NCBI GenBank assembly: GCA_905480195.1
Contig: CAJQPN010000048.1
Location: forward strand, 1-64,000
Length of the DNA stretch: 64,000 nucleotides
Direction of reading: 5' to 3'
Origin: an uncultured Acidimicrobiales bacterium
GTDB lineage: Bacteria > Actinomycetota > Acidimicrobiia > Acidimicrobiales > Aldehydirespiratoraceae
The notes beneath the pieces were generated by a model. That model was not told the origin of the DNA. It saw only the letters and a list, made by a program, of their open reading frames with translations, and made no database searches. Position numbers and translations under genes: made by a program. Of this stretch, positions 54,448-63,962 are shown in pieces. Within the stretch, counting starts at the first letter, position 1; every line of letters begins with the position of its first letter.

Positions 54448-55725
54448 ATGGGAAAGAACAAACCGCCGGCCAAGTACAGCGCGGCTGGCTTGCTGTGGAG
54501 GGGCCTGCGAAAGCAGAGTTGGCCACGGGTCTGGCGGGAGCCAGAGTTCAAGAACAGCTACGACGTCGTGATCATCGGCGGCGGTGTACACGGTCTCGCT
54601 ACTGCGTACTACCTCGCCGCCAATCACGGCATCACCGACATCGCCGTCGTCGATAGGGCCTACCTCGGCTCGGGTGGTTCGGGCCGCAACACCGCAATCG
54701 TCCGGTCGAACTACCTCACGCCCGAGGGTGTGGCGTTCTACGACCGCAGTCTCGACCTCTACAAATCGATGTCGAACGACCTGAACCTCAACGTGATGTT
54801 CAGCGAGCGCGGCCACCTCACTCTTGCCCACACCGATTCGGCGCTGCGCACGATGCACTGGCGAGCCGAGGTCAACAAGCTGCAGGGCATCGACTCGTCG
54901 GTCATCGACCCAGCCGAGATCAAGCGGCTCACCCCTTCGCTCGACGTGTCCACCAATACCCGTTACCCGATCATGGGTGCGCTTTACCATCCACCCGGGG
55001 GCACGATCCGCCACGACGCCGTCGTGTGGGGGTACGCCCGAGGTGCCGACGCCTACGGTGTCGACCTGTTCCAACAGACCGAGGTGCTCGACATTCTCAC
55101 GGAGGGTGACCACGGCTCGGGCAGGGTGACCGGGGTTCGCACCAACAAAGGTGACATCAGTACCCCAATCGTTGTGAACTGCACAGCCGGCTGGGCCAGC
55201 ACCATCTCAGCGATGGTCGACGTACAGCTGCCGATCACTACCCACCCTCTGCAGGCTGCGGTAACCGAACCAGTGAAGACGTTCCTGCCCACCGTTGTCG
55301 TCTCGGGGTCGCTTCACGTCTACGTGAGCCAGACCGATCGTGGTGAACTCGTGTTCGGCGCGTCGGTCGACCCGGTGGCCACCTACAACATGGGCGGCAC
55401 CCTCGAATTCACCGAAGAACTCGCCAGCCACGTGCTCGAACTCATGCCAGGTATCTCCAAGATGCGTCTGCTACGGCAATGGGCTGGGCTGTGCGACATG
55501 ACCCCCGACTATTCACCTGTCATGGGTCCCACGCCCGTCGCCGGCTTCTACGTCGACGTCGGCTGGGGCACCTACGGCTTCAAAGCCGGTCCCGTGTCCG
55601 GCGAACAAATGGCCGCGTGTGTCGCTACGGGTGAGACCCCCCATCTCATCAAGCCCTTTGAACTCAGCCGTTTCACCGAAGGAAACCTCGTCGGTGAAAA
55701 GGGCGCCGCCGCAGTCGGTCACTGA
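54448..55725 (+). CDS. soxB: Sarcosine oxidase beta subunit SoxB
   Basis: 425 residues. The FAD dinucleotide motif is DVVIIGGGVHGLATAYYLA, followed by LGSGGSGRNTAIVRSNYL, and the flavin-site end VDVGWGTYGFKAGPVSGEQM. GGTIRHDAVVWGYARGA holds the His expected to carry the covalent FMN in heterotetrameric sarcosine oxidase (family inference). The beta subunit oxidises sarcosine to glycine and passes the one-carbon unit to the alpha subunit's tetrahydrofolate site. First gene of soxBDAG. Confidence 0.93.
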   Translation: MGKNKPPAKYSAAGLLWRGLRKQSWPRVWREPEFKNSYDVVIIGGGVHGLATAYYLAANHGITDIAVVDRAYLGSGGSGRNTAIVRSNYLTPEGVAFYDRSLDLYKSMSNDLNLNVMFSERGHLTLAHTDSALRTMHWRAEVNKLQGIDSSVIDPAEIKRLTPSLDVSTNTRYPIMGALYHPPGGTIRHDAVVWGYARGADAYGVDLFQQTEVLDILTEGDHGSGRVTGVRTNKGDISTPIVVNCTAGWASTISAMVDVQLPITTHPLQAAVTEPVKTFLPTVVVSGSLHVYVSQTDRGELVFGASVDPVATYNMGGTLEFTEELASHVLELMPGISKMRLLRQWAGLCDMTPDYSPVMGPTPVAGFYVDVGWGTYGFKAGPVSGEQMAACVATGETPHLIKPFELSRFTEGNLVGEKGAAAVGH

Positions 55726-55736
55726 GGAGTTATCAG

Positions 55737-56021
55737 ATGTTGCTCGTCCCTTGTCCCAACTGTGGTCCTCGCAACGCCGCGGACCTCTCCTACAACGGCG
55801 AGTCGCGCCCGCGACCCGACCCACAGACCTGTTCGCCCGAGGAGTGGCGGACATACCTCTATCTCCGCGACAACCCGTCGGGTTGGTTGGTCGAGAGTTG
55901 GTACTGCTCGTCGGGCTGCCGCAAGCATTTCACGATCGAACGTCACACCCTGACTGGTGAGCTGCGGACCCCGATTCTTCCCGGCTCCAAGCCGGGCGCC
56001 ACGAAGGGATCGACCAAGTGA
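55737..56021 (+). CDS. soxD: Sarcosine oxidase delta subunit SoxD
   Basis: 94 residues. The zinc-ligand cysteines are at the N-terminus (LLVPCPNCGPRNAADL) and near the end (SWYCSSGCRKHFTIERH); EEWRTYLYLRDNPSGWLVE is the core SoxD block. Small structural subunit of the heterotetramer. It starts 11 bases after soxB and overlaps soxA by GTGA. Confidence 0.92.
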   Translation: MLLVPCPNCGPRNAADLSYNGESRPRPDPQTCSPEEWRTYLYLRDNPSGWLVESWYCSSGCRKHFTIERHTLTGELRTPILPGSKPGATKGSTK

Positions 56022-58864
56022 ATCATCGCCTCCCGCCGGCTGACGGTGAGGTCCTCGACCGCACCAAGGCCCTCACCTTCACCTGGAACGGCAAGAAGCT
56101 CGAAGGCTTTGAGGGCGACACGATCACGTCAGCCCTGATGGCAAACGGTCACCACATCATCGGTCGGTCGATGAAGTACCACCGACCGCGTGGTGTGCTG
56201 ACCGCCGATTTCTGGGATCCGAACACGACCGTGCAGGTCGGCGATGAGCCGAACGTGCGCGCCTCGCATCGCAAGCTCGAGGCCGGCATGCAGGTGGTGG
56301 CCCAGAACGTGTGGCCATCGCTCTCGTTCGATATCAAAGCGGCGAACGGTCTCGTCGGTCGCTTCCTCACCGCCGGCTTCTACTACAAGACGTTCATGAA
56401 ACCGGCCGCACTGTGGCCGAGATATGAACACGTCCTGGCCAAGTTCGCGCCTGGGGGCGAGGTCGATCTCGACACACCGCACGGTCGCTACGACAAGCGC
56501 TTTGCCCACCCCGACGTCGTCGTCGCCGGAGGTGGCCCGGCCGGATTGTCGGCCGCAATCGCTGCAGCAGAAGCCGGATCATCGGTCATGCTCGTCGAGC
56601 ACGAGCACCACGTTGGCGGCCATCTCCTCTGGGGCACCGAGGAGGACCGAGCCCGTGTGGCCGACCTCACCGCAGCGGCACTGGCCGCCGGTGTAGAGAT
56701 CCTCACGAACTCCACAGTCACCGGCCGCTACGAGGACAACTGGATTGCAATTTTGCAGCGAAACCACCCCGGTGTCGTTGAGCGACTGATTAAGGCTCGG
56801 GCCAAGACACTGGTCGTCGCAGCTGGAACGATCGAGCGTCCGTACGTGTTCGAAGGCAACGATCTCCCAGGGGTCATGACGTCGGGAGCGGTTCGCCGTC
56901 TCATCACGATGTACGGCGTGAAGCCGGGCAAGCAGGCCGTGGTGTTCAGTGCCAATGAGTCTGGCGAGGCCGCTATCGATGACCTTCGCCGCGCCGGCGT
57001 ATCGATCGCTCGAGTCGTCGATGCGCTCACCGGTGAGCGCATCGTCTCGACCAAGGGGTCCAAGAAACGGGTCAAGGAGGTCCTGCTCGAGGACGGCGCG
57101 AAGATCAAATGCGATCTGGTCGTCACGGCTGTGGGTTGGACCACTCCGACGTCGCTGCTCAACATGGCCGGTGACCGACCGGTGTACGACGCCGACGCAG
57201 CTCGGTTCTTTCCCTCCGGTGCGCCCGACAACGTGCTCGCTACCGGCGGCATGGTCGGGGACGGGTCACTCGACGACCTGATCGAGCACGGCCGGGTCAC
57301 TGGCGAGCTCGCGGCCGGGCGGGCCGCCGTGGTCCGCCACCGTCTCCAGGTCGCAACGGCACGCGCCGAGACGGTCGACGAAGCCGAACCCGGCTATCTC
57401 GCCGACGAGCGCACCCCGCTCGACCGCTGGCCCCACCCCGAACTCTTCCGTGCTTCGACGCACGGCATTGTCGACTACTCCGAGGACGTTTCGTCGAAGG
57501 ATCTCTACTCGGCTGCTGCAGAGGGGTTCGACTCGGTCGAACTCATCAAGCGTTTCACCACGGCGACGATGGGCCCCAGCCAAGGCAAGCTGGAGACGGT
57601 CAACACTGTCGCCGTGCTTGCGCAGGCCCGGGGCGACTCGATCGGCGACGTCGGCACCACCGTGTGGCGCCCGCCATACGCACCGATCTCACTCGGTGCC
57701 CTCGCTGGACGCATCAACGAGCCAACGCGTCTCAGCGTGATCCAGCCCTGGCACGAGGCAAACGGCGCCACACCGATTCTCGCCGGTCAGTGGGTCCGGC
57801 CCGATCACTACGGCGACCCACTGTCCGAAGTCCGCAACACACGCGAAAACGTCGGCATCATCGACGTCACCCCACTCGGCAAGCTCGATCTGCAGGGTCC
57901 CGACGTCGCCAACCTGCTCAGCCTGCTCTACACGAACAAATGGATGCAGCTGCCGATCGGAAGCGTCCGCTACGGAATCATGTGCGCCGAGGACGGCGTC
58001 GTGCTTGACGATGGTGTCACCGCTCGCCTCGACGAGGAGCACTACCTGATGACCACCACGTCGTCGGGCGCCGCTCGCATCTGGTCGTGGATCGAGATGT
58101 GGCTCCAGACGGAACGGCCCGAGTGGCAGGTCCACGTCACCCCGGTGACCACAGGTCTCACGTCGATCAACATCGCCGGACCGAAGTCGCGAGCGTTGCT
58201 TGGTCGCCTGACCGACATCGACCTCGACAACGAGGCGTTTCCGTACATGCGCGTCCGACAGGGCCTGATCGCCGGCATCGAACAATGCATCGCATGGCGA
58301 ATCGGCTTCACCGGCGAGCTGTCCTACGAGATCCACGTGCCCTCCGGACACGGTCTTGCCGTCTGGGAACGCCTCCTCGCAGAAGGAGCGGACCTCGGTG
58401 TCAAGCCGTTCGGCCTCGAAGCCCAGCGGATCATGCGTCTCGAGAAAGGCCATTTCATCGTGGGCCAAGACACCGACGGCCTGTCGAAAGCACCGGTCAC
58501 TGGTCTCGACCCACTCCTAAAATTCGACAAGGACGACTGGGCAGGTCTGCCCGAGGTCAGATGGTCGCTCGAGTCCGGCGACCACCCGGTCATTGTGGCC
58601 TGCCAGCCCGACGACCGGTCGATCGTCCCCGAAGAAGCGGCACAGATCCTGCGGTCCGGCACGACCGAGATCGTCGGCCGAATCACGTCGAGTCGCATGT
58701 CACCAACACTGGAGCGGTCAATCTGCCTTGCGCAGGTCAGTAAAGAATTCGCCGACGCCGGCACCTCGCTCGAGGTCCTGCTTGTCGACGGGCGTCGCAT
58801 CACCGCCACGGTGATCGAACACCACGCCCACTTCGATCCGGAAGGAGAGCGGCTCCGTGGCTAG
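56018..58864 (+). CDS. soxA: Sarcosine oxidase alpha subunit SoxA
   Basis: 948 residues from GTG 56018, normal for SoxA. N-terminal ferredoxin-like start FTWNGKKLEGFEGDTITSAL with YHRPRG, then the NAD(P)/FAD domain VVVAGGGPAGLSAAIAAAEA. The C-terminal third is a GcvT-like folate-binding domain (TPLGKLDLQGPDVANLLSLL, GFTGELSYEIHVPSG, GHFIVGQDTDGL). It forms 5,10-methylene-THF or formaldehyde from sarcosine's methyl group. Tightly coupled to soxD and soxG. Confidence 0.94.
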   Translation: MNHRLPPADGEVLDRTKALTFTWNGKKLEGFEGDTITSALMANGHHIIGRSMKYHRPRGVLTADFWDPNTTVQVGDEPNVRASHRKLEAGMQVVAQNVWPSLSFDIKAANGLVGRFLTAGFYYKTFMKPAALWPRYEHVLAKFAPGGEVDLDTPHGRYDKRFAHPDVVVAGGGPAGLSAAIAAAEAGSSVMLVEHEHHVGGHLLWGTEEDRARVADLTAAALAAGVEILTNSTVTGRYEDNWIAILQRNHPGVVERLIKARAKTLVVAAGTIERPYVFEGNDLPGVMTSGAVRRLITMYGVKPGKQAVVFSANESGEAAIDDLRRAGVSIARVVDALTGERIVSTKGSKKRVKEVLLEDGAKIKCDLVVTAVGWTTPTSLLNMAGDRPVYDADAARFFPSGAPDNVLATGGMVGDGSLDDLIEHGRVTGELAAGRAAVVRHRLQVATARAETVDEAEPGYLADERTPLDRWPHPELFRASTHGIVDYSEDVSSKDLYSAAAEGFDSVELIKRFTTATMGPSQGKLETVNTVAVLAQARGDSIGDVGTTVWRPPYAPISLGALAGRINEPTRLSVIQPWHEANGATPILAGQWVRPDHYGDPLSEVRNTRENVGIIDVTPLGKLDLQGPDVANLLSLLYTNKWMQLPIGSVRYGIMCAEDGVVLDDGVTARLDEEHYLMTTTSSGAARIWSWIEMWLQTERPEWQVHVTPVTTGLTSINIAGPKSRALLGRLTDIDLDNEAFPYMRVRQGLIAGIEQCIAWRIGFTGELSYEIHVPSGHGLAVWERLLAEGADLGVKPFGLEAQRIMRLEKGHFIVGQDTDGLSKAPVTGLDPLLKFDKDDWAGLPEVRWSLESGDHPVIVACQPDDRSIVPEEAAQILRSGTTEIVGRITSSRMSPTLERSICLAQVSKEFADAGTSLEVLLVDGRRITATVIEHHAHFDPEGERLRG

Positions 58865-59333
58865 CTCCATCACCCACATCGAACCAATGCCGAAAGCGAG
58901 CGTCCGCGCCGCTGCAGACACCAACGCTGCTGCTGCGCTCGGCCTGACCTTCGGATCGGCCGAGCGGCGCGGCGACACACTCGTCGTCCGTATTCGACCA
59001 GACGAGTGGTACCTGCTCGGCGACGGCGCTGCCCCCATGGTCCACGGACTCGACCTGACCGGGTACGCGTCAACGGTTGACATCACCCACGCGCGCCATG
59101 CAGTTCGGGTGACCGGCAGCCACGCAGCCGAGACACTCGCGAAGCTGTGCAGCGCCGACTTCGGCGATGCCATGACCCCGAACGGTGCTGCCTGGGGAAA
59201 CTCGATCGCCGGCGTCACGTGCGACCTCGTTCGAGACGATCACAACGGTGAGCGGAGCTACCTGCTGCTCTTCGATGGCTCGTTCGCCTCCTACGTTCTC
59301 CGCACTCTCGAAGACGCCGCCGCCGAGTTCTAG
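58857..59333 (+). CDS. soxG: Sarcosine oxidase gamma subunit SoxG
   Basis: 158 residues overlapping the soxA end by 8 bases. Blocks RIRPDEWYLLGDGAAP, THARHAVRVTGSHAAETLAK and NSIAGVTCDLVRDD match SoxG, which is GcvT-C/YgfZ-like in fold and completes the heterotetramer. Start is GTG or ATG near 58857 (minor alternative starts inside). The 180 bases that follow (59334-59513) hold no gene I can name, though the minus strand stays open there. Confidence 0.92.
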   Translation: MASSITHIEPMPKASVRAAADTNAAAALGLTFGSAERRGDTLVVRIRPDEWYLLGDGAAPMVHGLDLTGYASTVDITHARHAVRVTGSHAAETLAKLCSADFGDAMTPNGAAWGNSIAGVTCDLVRDDHNGERSYLLLFDGSFASYVLRTLEDAAAEF

Positions 59334-59513
59334 TCAGACGCCGAGCCGGTTGAGCGCGGCAGCAGGAGCCGACCATCGCCGCAACGGACGGCGCCCGAGC
59401 CGACGAGCAACGTTGCAAAGCGGTCGAGGTCCCCGTCCATGCCGACGTCGCGGCGGTGACAGTTCGCTGGGCCGCAAGCACGAGCTGGGCTCGACTGCCG
59501 CAACGAGGCGCCG

Positions 59514-60764
59514 CTACGACCCGGCCAATCGACTGACCGTGGCGAGGAGTTGCTCGACCTCAGCGCGCGAGTTGTAGTGGCTCGCCGACGCTCGGATGCA
59601 GTTCTCGATTCCGAGCGGTTCGAGCACTGTCGCCGAGTAGTAGTCGCGTTTGCGAGCGTGGGTACGCACCCCGTCGGCATTGAGGGCATCGACGACATCA
59701 AGACTGTCTTGCCCTTCGATCCAGAACGAAACCATCCCCGAGCGGTGCTCGCTCGAGACGGGGCCGACCACCCGAACGTTGTCGAGTTGGCCAAGCCCGG
59801 GTAGCCCGCCGGTTCCCCACATCATCGTGTCGACGAGGTCCTGCTCCTGATCACGAATCGCAGCAGCTGCTGCTTCGATCTGGGCCCGCGGCTCGCCCGA
59901 CTCGCCGACTTCGGCCCCCAACCATTCGAGATATCGCACGACCTCGGAGAACGCTGCGTACGCCGACGCGTCACGGGTCCCGAGCTCCCACACGTTCGCT
60001 GCAGCGCCGTCGAGTTGATCGTGCGGGGCGGTGCCCAGCCGCTCTGAGACCCAGGCGACACCGAAGTTGTGCCGGCTGAAGAGTTTGTACCCGGACACGA
60101 CGTACCCGTCGATGCCGTAGTCGTCGATGTCGACCCGCCCATGGGCGGCATGCTGTATGCCATCAACGATGATGAAGCATTCGGGGGCGACCGCACGGAT
60201 CTCGGCGGCAATCGCCGCGACGTCGACGTGCATGCCGGTGACCGGGCTCGCATGGATGATGGTGGCAACGGCGAGGTCCGACGTGAGGGCCGGTCGGTAC
60301 TGCTCGACGCTGACAACGGTGGTGTCGACGTCGAAGGCGACCTGCTCGTATTCTTTGCCCGTCACCTCGGCCCAGCGCCGGCAGGCGCTGTAGGTCGCCG
60401 GGTGCTCGAGGTTGCTGCCGAGCACCCTCGAACCATCGGACACAAGCATGGCATTGCGAATCAGTCGCCCGAGCAGTTCGGTACCGGTTTCGCCGATGAA
60501 GACCTCACCGGCCGAGGCTCCCAGGAGAAGTTTCATGTCGGACCGGCCCTGCGAAATCACGTCCATCAGGTAACGGGACGCAACGTTGGTTCGGCCCTGA
60601 TTGTCGGGAAAGGCCATCAGCTCCGCCGTTCGCTCTACCGCCGCCTTCAGGGTGAGCGAGCCACCAGCGTTCTCGAAGAACGCACGGGGACCTTGAATAG
60701 GGCAGACGTCGGTGTGATGGAACCGATCGCGGATCATGGTCAGGAGCTCTGGGTCGAAGGTCAC
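59514..60764 (-). CDS. Class V aminotransferase/cysteine desulfurase-like PLP enzyme
   Basis: 416 residues. Fold type I: AFFENAGGSLTLKAAVERTA, GSNLEHPATYSACRRWAE, VDGIQHAAHGRVDIDDY, with the PLP lysine in YVVSGYKLFSRHNFGVAW. The C-terminal part lacks the Cys loop of IscS/SufS, so it is more likely an isopenicillin epimerase/CsdA-like or other amino-group enzyme than an iron-sulfur desulfurase. Convergent with soxG; it may act on an amino acid related to sarcosine or glycine betaine breakdown, but this is a guess. Confidence 0.82.
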   Translation of the reverse strand: MTFDPELLTMIRDRFHHTDVCPIQGPRAFFENAGGSLTLKAAVERTAELMAFPDNQGRTNVASRYLMDVISQGRSDMKLLLGASAGEVFIGETGTELLGRLIRNAMLVSDGSRVLGSNLEHPATYSACRRWAEVTGKEYEQVAFDVDTTVVSVEQYRPALTSDLAVATIIHASPVTGMHVDVAAIAAEIRAVAPECFIIVDGIQHAAHGRVDIDDYGIDGYVVSGYKLFSRHNFGVAWVSERLGTAPHDQLDGAAANVWELGTRDASAYAAFSEVVRYLEWLGAEVGESGEPRAQIEAAAAAIRDQEQDLVDTMMWGTGGLPGLGQLDNVRVVGPVSSEHRSGMVSFWIEGQDSLDVVDALNADGVRTHARKRDYYSATVLEPLGIENCIRASASHYNSRAEVEQLLATVSRLAGS

Positions 60765-60813
60765 GAGGCCAAATCATTCCATGACAAGCGGGTGTCATCC
60801 CACCGAAGAGGCA

Positions 60814-61884
60814 TCAGCGCGTGCCAGGCACCCGGTAGAGGCTTGCACCCCAGTGTGCACCCGCGCCGAAGGCGGTGAAGCACACAAGGGAACCTGGGCG
60901 GATCCGCCCGGCAGCCTGCTGCTCGTGAAGCAGGATGGGCAGCGTGGCGGCGGTGGTATTGCCGTAACGGGCGATGTTGCTGGGGATCAGCTCGGCATCG
61001 ATACCCAGTTGCTTTCGCACTGCGTCGAGGATCCGGTCGTTGGCTTGGTGGGCGATCACGAGCGAAACGTCATCGATCGTGAGATCGGTCTCGGCCAACA
61101 CCTCCCGCACTGCCGCAGGCATGCAGATCACAGCCTGTCGGAACAGCTCCATCCCGTTCATCGATGGCCAGTGCGCCCGGGCCTCGAGCTGGGCGGTATC
61201 GACATACGGCTGGTGCCGGAAACCGACGCCCAGAACCTCGATCAGGTCGGCATGTGAACCGTCGGTGCGGAGCACGCTCCCGATGAACCCCGTCCCAGGA
61301 TCCTCTTCGGTGGTGAGCACAGCAGCACCGGCACCGTCACCGAACAGTACTGCCCACCCTCGAGCCTCGGTCGCCGCAGCGTGGTCGACCGGATCGACGG
61401 GGCCGGGACGTTCGCCGCGGAGGATCTCCCACGAGGCACCGTAGGGCATGTAGCCGGAGTGCACTTCGGCACCGACCACCACGACACAGCGAGCCTTGCC
61501 CGATGCGAGCAGGGCGTCGGCGAGATCGAGTCCGTAGAGGTAGCCACCACACTGCTGGCGGAGATCGAATGCGGCAATGTGACCGAGCCCGCTCCGTTCC
61601 TGGACCATTCCGGCGATCCCGGGCGCGTACTGGTCGGGAGTCATCGTCGCAGTGATGAGCACGTCGACGTCTTGGGGTGCCATCTCTGCGTTTCGGAGTG
61701 CCTCAGCCACCGCTTCAGCCGCAAGATCCGATGCGCCCACACCGGGATCGGCGATGTGGCGTTGCTGCACCCCGGTTCGACTGCGGATCCACTCGTCACT
61801 GGTGTCCATGATCGCCGAAAGATCGTCGTTCGTGACGACTCGAGAAGGGAGGGCCACGCCAGTTCCGATGATCACACTGCCCAT
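60814..61884 (-). CDS. 3-oxoacyl-[ACP] synthase III (FabH/KAS III family)
   Basis: 356 residues from ATG 61884; the track ORF runs far upstream without support. Catalytic Cys in AFDLRQQCGGYLYGLDLADA, His in SLVIAHQANDRILDA and Asn in ARYGNTTAATLPILL complete the KAS III triad. MGSVIIGTGVALPSRVVTND is the usual start. It condenses a starter acyl-CoA with malonyl-ACP or performs a related Claisen step (OleA- or PKS-type relatives exist). Divergent from the M20 peptidase gene with both -10 elements inside the 87-base gap. Confidence 0.9.
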   Translation of the reverse strand: MGSVIIGTGVALPSRVVTNDDLSAIMDTSDEWIRSRTGVQQRHIADPGVGASDLAAEAVAEALRNAEMAPQDVDVLITATMTPDQYAPGIAGMVQERSGLGHIAAFDLRQQCGGYLYGLDLADALLASGKARCVVVVGAEVHSGYMPYGASWEILRGERPGPVDPVDHAAATEARGWAVLFGDGAGAAVLTTEEDPGTGFIGSVLRTDGSHADLIEVLGVGFRHQPYVDTAQLEARAHWPSMNGMELFRQAVICMPAAVREVLAETDLTIDDVSLVIAHQANDRILDAVRKQLGIDAELIPSNIARYGNTTAATLPILLHEQQAAGRIRPGSLVCFTAFGAGAHWGASLYRVPGTR

Positions 61885-61890
61885 GACCGA

Positions 61891-61896
61891 ATCGTA
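61891..61896 (-). promoter_or_regulatory. -10 element TACGAT of the KAS III gene (leaderless)
   Basis: Minus strand TACGAT, 6 bases, ATG 61884. Confidence 0.5.
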
Positions 61897-61959
61897 GGCC
61901 CGACGTCGCAACGGGGAGAGATCGGGCCGTCGTTTGGGCTGGCACCTTCCGGATCGCAT

Positions 61960-61965
61960 TACGAT
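61960..61965 (+). promoter_or_regulatory. -10 element TACGAT of the M20 peptidase gene (leaderless)
   Basis: Plus strand TACGAT, 6 bases, ATG 61972; mirror image of the divergent KAS III promoter. Confidence 0.5.
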
Positions 61966-61971
61966 TCCGAG

Positions 61972-63177
61972 ATGCCCGCGAGGACTATCGACATCGATGC
62001 CGAAGCCGTGATCGCCTTCACCGCCGAACTCGTGCGCATCGAGAGCGTGAACGACCCTGCCACTGGGCGATCCGAGGCGGTGGCGGCCGAAGCGGTCGCT
62101 GAACGCATGCGCTCGTTCGGTTGGAAGCCGATCATCGAGGAGGTCGCGCCTGGTCGACCGAATGTGATCTGCACGATCGACGGCGGGCTGCCCGGACCGA
62201 CGCTCCTCTTCGAGGGTCACACCGACGTCGTCACCGAGGGCGATCGCAAGGCCTGGACCTACGATCCCTTTTCGGCCACCGTTGTGGACGGCCGCATGTA
62301 CGGCCGAGGAACTGCCGACATGAAAAGCGGCCTCGCCGCCGTCATCTATGCAACACGCGCAGTCGAGCAGGCAGGCCCGTTCCCAGGCAGCATTGTCATC
62401 GCCGCGCTTTGCGACGAGGAAGAGATGATGCTCGGCGTGAAACACTTCGTCGCCGCCGGTCACTGCGCCGGAATCGACGGTGCGATTTCAGCAGAACCCG
62501 AGGGCGGAGAGATCTGTGCAGTGTCGAAGGGCGCGATCCGACTCCGAGTCGACGCCCTCGGCCGCATGGCCCACGGCGCCATGCCCTACCAAGGCCTCAA
62601 CCCGGTCGCCGCGCTCGCACAGGTGGGCAATGCGATCGCCGAGCTCGAAGCCGAGCGTCAACGGCGCCATGGCCCCTATCAGCACCTGGGAGAGATCTGG
62701 CTGACCCCCACGGTCATCCAGGCAGGCACCATCGAACAGATCAACGTGATCCCGGCGGAAGCGACGATGGCGATCGACGTTCGCACCACCCCCGACGTCG
62801 ATCATCCGCAACTGATCGCAGACGTCGAGGCCGTCCTTGCGGAGGTGGCCGCCGCAACCGGCGTGGGTCTCGAACTGTGTGTGATCGACGACCGGCCAGC
62901 GACCGACACCGCTCTCAACTCACCCGTCTGCCAGGCGCTCGCTTCCGCCCATGAGAGCATCACCGGGGAAGTACCCGTCTACGGCGGCGTTCCCGGGAGC
63001 ACCGACGGCACGATCCTGTGGCGTGACGGTGGCCTCGACAGCGTCGTCTACGGTCCTGGCGGCAAATGGATCGCCCATCAAGTCGACGAGTTCGTCGAGA
63101 TCGAAGAGATCATCCGCTACACCGAGGTGTTCGCCCAGGCGGCAGTCAACTTCCTCGGGGCCGGACTCGACCGCTAG
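61972..63177 (+). CDS. M20-family metallopeptidase (ArgE/DapE type)
   Basis: 401 residues from ATG 61972; the track ORF extends into the KAS III antisense. Zinc ligands: His/Asp in LLFEGHTDVVTEGD, Asp in GRGTADMKSGLAAVIYA, Glu-Glu in AALCDEEEMML and His in KWIAHQVDEFV near the end. The dimerisation domain lies between (RMAHGAMPYQGLNPVAAL). It removes acyl or amino acid groups from small substrates (acetylornithine, succinyl-diaminopimelate, dipeptides or carbamoyl compounds). The stop overlaps the convergent SDR by 4 bases. Confidence 0.9.
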   Translation: MPARTIDIDAEAVIAFTAELVRIESVNDPATGRSEAVAAEAVAERMRSFGWKPIIEEVAPGRPNVICTIDGGLPGPTLLFEGHTDVVTEGDRKAWTYDPFSATVVDGRMYGRGTADMKSGLAAVIYATRAVEQAGPFPGSIVIAALCDEEEMMLGVKHFVAAGHCAGIDGAISAEPEGGEICAVSKGAIRLRVDALGRMAHGAMPYQGLNPVAALAQVGNAIAELEAERQRRHGPYQHLGEIWLTPTVIQAGTIEQINVIPAEATMAIDVRTTPDVDHPQLIADVEAVLAEVAAATGVGLELCVIDDRPATDTALNSPVCQALASAHESITGEVPVYGGVPGSTDGTILWRDGGLDSVVYGPGGKWIAHQVDEFVEIEEIIRYTEVFAQAAVNFLGAGLDR

Positions 63178-63962
63178 AGGGGTGGCGTGTAGCGGCCGTC
63201 GACCGCGAGCCAGCCCCCGTCGACGAACAGTGTCGAGCCGGTCACGAAGGAACTGGCGCGCGAGGCGAGATACACGACTGCGCCGGCCTGTTCCTCGGGT
63301 TGGCTCCAACGGCCCAAAGCACTGATATCGGCATAGGCCTGGTACCACTCTGGATCGGCTTTGATCTGTTCGGTGAGGGGGGTCTCGACGACCCCAGGAC
63401 AGACAGCGTTGACCCGGACGTTCTGCGAGGCGAGCTCAGCGGCCAGCGTCTTCACGAGTGCCACCGCACCGGCCTTGGTGGCGGCATAGACCCCCTGCCC
63501 CGGTTCGACGACCTGTGAGCGCACCGAACTGAACACGATGATCGATCCGCCGCCCTGTGCGGCCATCGACCGTCCCGCCGAACGCATCGCAGTGAAGGTG
63601 CCCCGAAGGTTGAGATCGACGACTCGCGAGAACTCGTCCTCGCTCATGTCGAGCAGTTGCTTCCGGACGTTGATTGAAGGCGTGATCACCGCGGCGTCGA
63701 AGCGACTGGACTCAAAGAGGGCGTCGACGGATTCAGCGTCCCTGATGTCGACGGCCATCGCATCTGCCGAACCGCTCTCGGAAACGATCGCGTCTGCGGT
63801 GCACTGAGCGGCGGTGGCGTCGAGATCGGCACACGTGACGGCTGCACCATGCGCGGCAAGGGCCAGTGCGCTCGCCTCCCCGAGGCCGGAACCGGCCCCA
63901 ATGACGGCGGCGCGTCGGCCGGTGAGGTCGAAGAGGCTGCGGTATTCAGCGAGCGTGGTCAT
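63174..63962 (-). CDS. Short-chain dehydrogenase/reductase (SDR)
   Basis: 262 residues from ATG 63962 (or 63971). The nucleotide motif is AAVIGAGSGLGEASALALAA, catalytic Ser in IVFSSVRSQ and Tyr/Lys in GVYAATKAGAVALVKTLA; NAG is replaced by TPSIN (AAVITPSINVRKQ), a small deviation from the usual NNAG. The C-terminus SFVTGSTLFVDGGWLAVDG is typical. A gluconate 5-dehydrogenase-like reductase; the substrate is unknown. Convergent with the peptidase gene. Confidence 0.88.
   Translation of the reverse strand: MTTLAEYRSLFDLTGRRAAVIGAGSGLGEASALALAAHGAAVTCADLDATAAQCTADAIVSESGSADAMAVDIRDAESVDALFESSRFDAAVITPSINVRKQLLDMSEDEFSRVVDLNLRGTFTAMRSAGRSMAAQGGGSIIVFSSVRSQVVEPGQGVYAATKAGAVALVKTLAAELASQNVRVNAVCPGVVETPLTEQIKADPEWYQAYADISALGRWSQPEEQAGAVVYLASRASSFVTGSTLFVDGGWLAVDGRYTPPL

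Noticed and set aside
59334-59513. Possible remnant after soxG on the minus strand
   Set aside because: The open frame ending GDGRLLLPRSTGSASD has some coding-like codon use but no recognisable family.
61381-61971. Upstream part of the M20 peptidase ORF
   Set aside because: Antisense to the KAS III gene; the leaderless ATG at 61972 begins a standard-length peptidase.
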